In this document: piece after piece, positions 4,837 through 6,229 of the stretch
Layout: each line of letters begins with the position of its first letter
Numbering within the stretch: position 1 is the stretch's first letter
NCBI GenBank assembly: GCA_002292955.1
Contig: DBCH01000136.1
Span: 877-7,105, forward strand
DNA from: Microbacteriaceae bacterium UBA963
GTDB taxonomy: Bacteria > Actinomycetota > Actinomycetes > Actinomycetales > Microbacteriaceae
Direction of reading: 5' to 3'
DNA: 6,229 bases
Position numbers and translations under genes: made by a program
Notes under the pieces: model-generated
The model's database searches: none
What the model was told of the DNA's origin: nothing
Seen by the model: only the letters and a program-made list of their open reading frames with translations

Positions 4837-5835
4837 GTGTCGAACAACATCACCCCCGAGGAGCGCGAGCGCCGCACTCCCACGGAAGAGATTCAGGCGC
4901 AGATTCGCAGCGCCCGGGCAGATATTGAGCGACAGCTCGAGAACACCAAGGCCCAGTTTGAGCACACGCGCGTTCAATTTGAAGCAGCCAACGAGAAGAT
5001 TCGCAAGCGAACCGGGCGCAACCTGCTCGGGGCCATCGCGGCCGGAATAATCTTCGGTGCTTTTGTGCTCGTGAGCCTCCTGATCTTCAAGTGGCTGTTC
5101 GTCATCTTCGCCGCGGTAGTTTTGGGTATTTGTACTCTCGAACTGGCCAATGCCATGAGGGTTCGGGGTTGGTACGTTCCGCGCATCCTGAGCGTTGTTG
5201 TCACGGTGGTCACGATGCCCGTGGCCTTCTTTGGCGGCCTCGTCATTACGGGGATTGTGATTGCGCTGGGCACCGTCATCATCTTGATCACCCAGATTGT
5301 CACCTCGAATCGGGCTGCCTATGTTGACAAGGCACCCCTCCGGCAACGCATGTTCGCCGCTGTTTTTGTGCAGGCCTACGTTTCTGCTCTTGGCGCGGTG
5401 ACCGTCAACCTCGTGGCGAACGACGACGGGCAGTGGTGGGTTCTCGGCTTCCTGATTGTGGTGGTTTCCATCGACACCGGCGCGTACGTTACGGGACTGC
5501 TCTTCGGCAAGCACCTCATGGCCCCCAGCATCAGTCCCAAAAAAACCTGGGAGGGCTTTGCCGGAGCGGGCGTCATTTCCCTCATCTCGGGAGGTCTGGT
5601 TGTCACGCTCATGCTTGGTCTGCCCCTGTGGTTTACGCCGATCTTCTCCATCCCCATTCTGTTTTCCGCGGTCTGGGGTGACCTCGGGGAGTCTCAGCTC
5701 AAGCGCATCATCGGCGTGAAAGACATGAGCAACTGGCTGGCGGGTCACGGCGGCTTTCTCGACCGCCTCGATTCCATCCTGCCCACCGCGCTCGTGGTGT
5801 ACATCATCTACGTCGTCGTTCACACAGTCCCCTAG
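4837..5835 (+). CDS. cdsA: Phosphatidate cytidylyltransferase (CDP-diglyceride synthase) with N-terminal coiled coil
   Basis: CdsA makes CDP-diacylglycerol from CTP and phosphatidic acid in the cytoplasmic membrane, the precursor of phosphatidylinositol, phosphatidylglycerol and cardiolipin. The 332-residue product starts at GTG 4837, one base after the frr stop, with GAGG (4827-4830) 6 bases upstream inside frr. Residues 1-60 are soluble and charged; about 18-58 look like a coiled coil (ERQLENTKAQFEHTRVQFEA at 31-50), a family addition common in Actinobacteria. Membrane helices follow from about 62, roughly eight or nine segments. The catalytic region is clear: SIDTGAY (211-217), SPKKTWEG (233-240), AVWGDLGES (278-286) and SQLKR (286-290), then KDMSNWLAGHGGFLDRLD (295-312). 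The usual Pro before GHGG is Ala302 here. The Asp, Lys and His residues expected for metal and CTP binding are present, so the enzyme is probably active. Confidence 0.95.
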   Translation: MSNNITPEERERRTPTEEIQAQIRSARADIERQLENTKAQFEHTRVQFEAANEKIRKRTGRNLLGAIAAGIIFGAFVLVSLLIFKWLFVIFAAVVLGICTLELANAMRVRGWYVPRILSVVVTVVTMPVAFFGGLVITGIVIALGTVIILITQIVTSNRAAYVDKAPLRQRMFAAVFVQAYVSALGAVTVNLVANDDGQWWVLGFLIVVVSIDTGAYVTGLLFGKHLMAPSISPKKTWEGFAGAGVISLISGGLVVTLMLGLPLWFTPIFSIPILFSAVWGDLGESQLKRIIGVKDMSNWLAGHGGFLDRLDSILPTALVVYIIYVVVHTVP

Positions 5836-5870
5836 CGCGGGTGTGGAGCGCGACACAGGAGATTTTTTGA

Positions 5871-5876
5871 GAGAAT
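5871..5876 (+). promoter_or_regulatory. Candidate -10 giving a leaderless DivIVA-domain transcript
   Basis: GAGAAT resembles TAGAAT, keeping the conserved A2 and T6 of TAnnnT, and ends 6 bases before GTG 5883. Transcription could therefore start at or next to the start codon. A GGAG exists at 5858-5861 but is 21 bases from the GTG, too far for a ribosome binding site. No convincing -35 is seen. A T6 run lies at 5863-5868. Confidence 0.35.
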
Positions 5877-5882
5877 GGGTAC

Positions 5883-6229
5883 GTGAACTTAACTTTCAAT
5901 CGCGCTACCGGCAATCGTCCCGCCTACGACCCCGTTCAGGTTGAGGAATTCGTTGAGGATGCCCGACGCGCCTACGATGCACCGGCGGGAATGCCGGCAA
6001 CCCTCACGGCCATGCAGATTCGCCAGGTGTCCTTTGCGCTCAAGCGTGGCGGGTACGACGCTGCCCAGGTCGACGCGGGCTTGGAGCGGTTGGAGATCGC
6101 CTTCGCCACAGCCGAGCGGGAGGCCGCAATTGCGCGTGACGGCTGGGAGAGCTGGTCGAGCCGCGGTGTTGCCGCAGCCGAAGACCTCAGGGATCGCCTT
6201 CTGCGCGAGCCGAAGAACCGTTTTCGTAA
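5883..6229 (+). CDS. DivIVA-domain repeat protein, 3' end outside window
   Basis: The frame opens at GTG 5883 and continues for 115 codons plus two bases to the right edge without a stop. GTG 5883 is the only possible start, because in-frame TGA 5868-5870 lies just upstream with no other start codon between. Two copies of a DivIVA/DivI1A-type segment are visible: FNRATGNRPAYDPVQVEEF (5-23) and VSFALKRGGYDAAQVDAGL (49-67). Both follow the pattern of Phe, Arg, aromatic-Asp, then Val-(Asp/Glu). Helical, charged sequence follows, with RDGWESW at 85-91. Proteins of this type are often annotated next to cdsA in Microbacteriaceae and are related to the coiled-coil DivIVA/Wag31 family that organises polar growth; this one lacks the usual long coiled coil in the visible part. 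A precise role is not known to me. It has no normally spaced Shine-Dalgarno and may be leaderless. Confidence 0.8.
   Translation, partial: MNLTFNRATGNRPAYDPVQVEEFVEDARRAYDAPAGMPATLTAMQIRQVSFALKRGGYDAAQVDAGLERLEIAFATAEREAAIARDGWESWSSRGVAAAEDLRDRLLREPKNRFR

Noticed and set aside
4708..5856. Long open frame of 382 codons on the minus strand opposite cdsA
   Set aside because: It lies fully over frr/cdsA, its translation is rich in His, Asn, Gly and Asp without any family motif, and the plus-strand frame encodes clear RRF and CdsA. Long antisense frames are common in high-GC genes.
5836..5868. Possible terminator after cdsA ending in a T6 run
   Set aside because: Only 4-bp stems (GTGT/ACAC or CGCG/CGCG) are possible and they stand several bases from the T-run; too weak to call.

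Overview
This window looks like chromosome from a high-GC actinobacterium, most likely Microbacteriaceae (Micrococcales). The protein-coding bases are rich in G+C, starts include GTG, ribosomal protein S2 has the long Ala/Glu/Pro-rich tail seen in that group, and the order rpsB-tsf-pyrH-frr-cdsA followed by a DivIVA-domain gene is an actinobacterial arrangement. The genus assignment cannot be made from the sequence alone.

Layout. Bases 1-1437 (minus strand) hold the N-terminal 479 codons of a multi-pass major facilitator (MFS) drug-type transporter whose 3' end is outside the window. Bases 1438-1682 are a divergent intergenic region. Its right half forms an untypically structured leader for rpsB, with a perfect 10-bp-arm palindrome, a bulged hairpin, and three copies of GAGAAC, one of which contains the rpsB Shine-Dalgarno. 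Then, all on the plus strand, come rpsB (1683-2585), tsf (2592-3419), a strong hairpin and probable new promoter (3435-3499), pyrH (3537-4244), frr (4281-4835), cdsA (4837-5835), and the start of a DivIVA-domain protein (5883 to the right edge). There is no gene-free stretch longer than about 250 bases and no sign of an RNA gene, CRISPR array or insertion sequence.

How it works together. rpsB and tsf make a ribosomal protein and an elongation factor and form one tight unit (6-base gap). The hairpin after tsf separates this from pyrH-frr-cdsA, which couple UMP phosphorylation, ribosome recycling and CDP-diacylglycerol synthesis. These three genes are tightly packed, and frr appears translationally coupled to pyrH: a stem starting in the pyrH stop codon covers the frr ribosome binding site. 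The last gene probably begins its own, possibly leaderless, transcript and belongs to a family linked to polar growth or division.

Most of the window is conserved housekeeping DNA. I found no new multi-gene system. The most interesting material is in the untranslated RNA (rpsB leader, pyrH-frr junction), the divergent transporter placed directly upstream of rpsB, and one altered residue in the CdsA signature.
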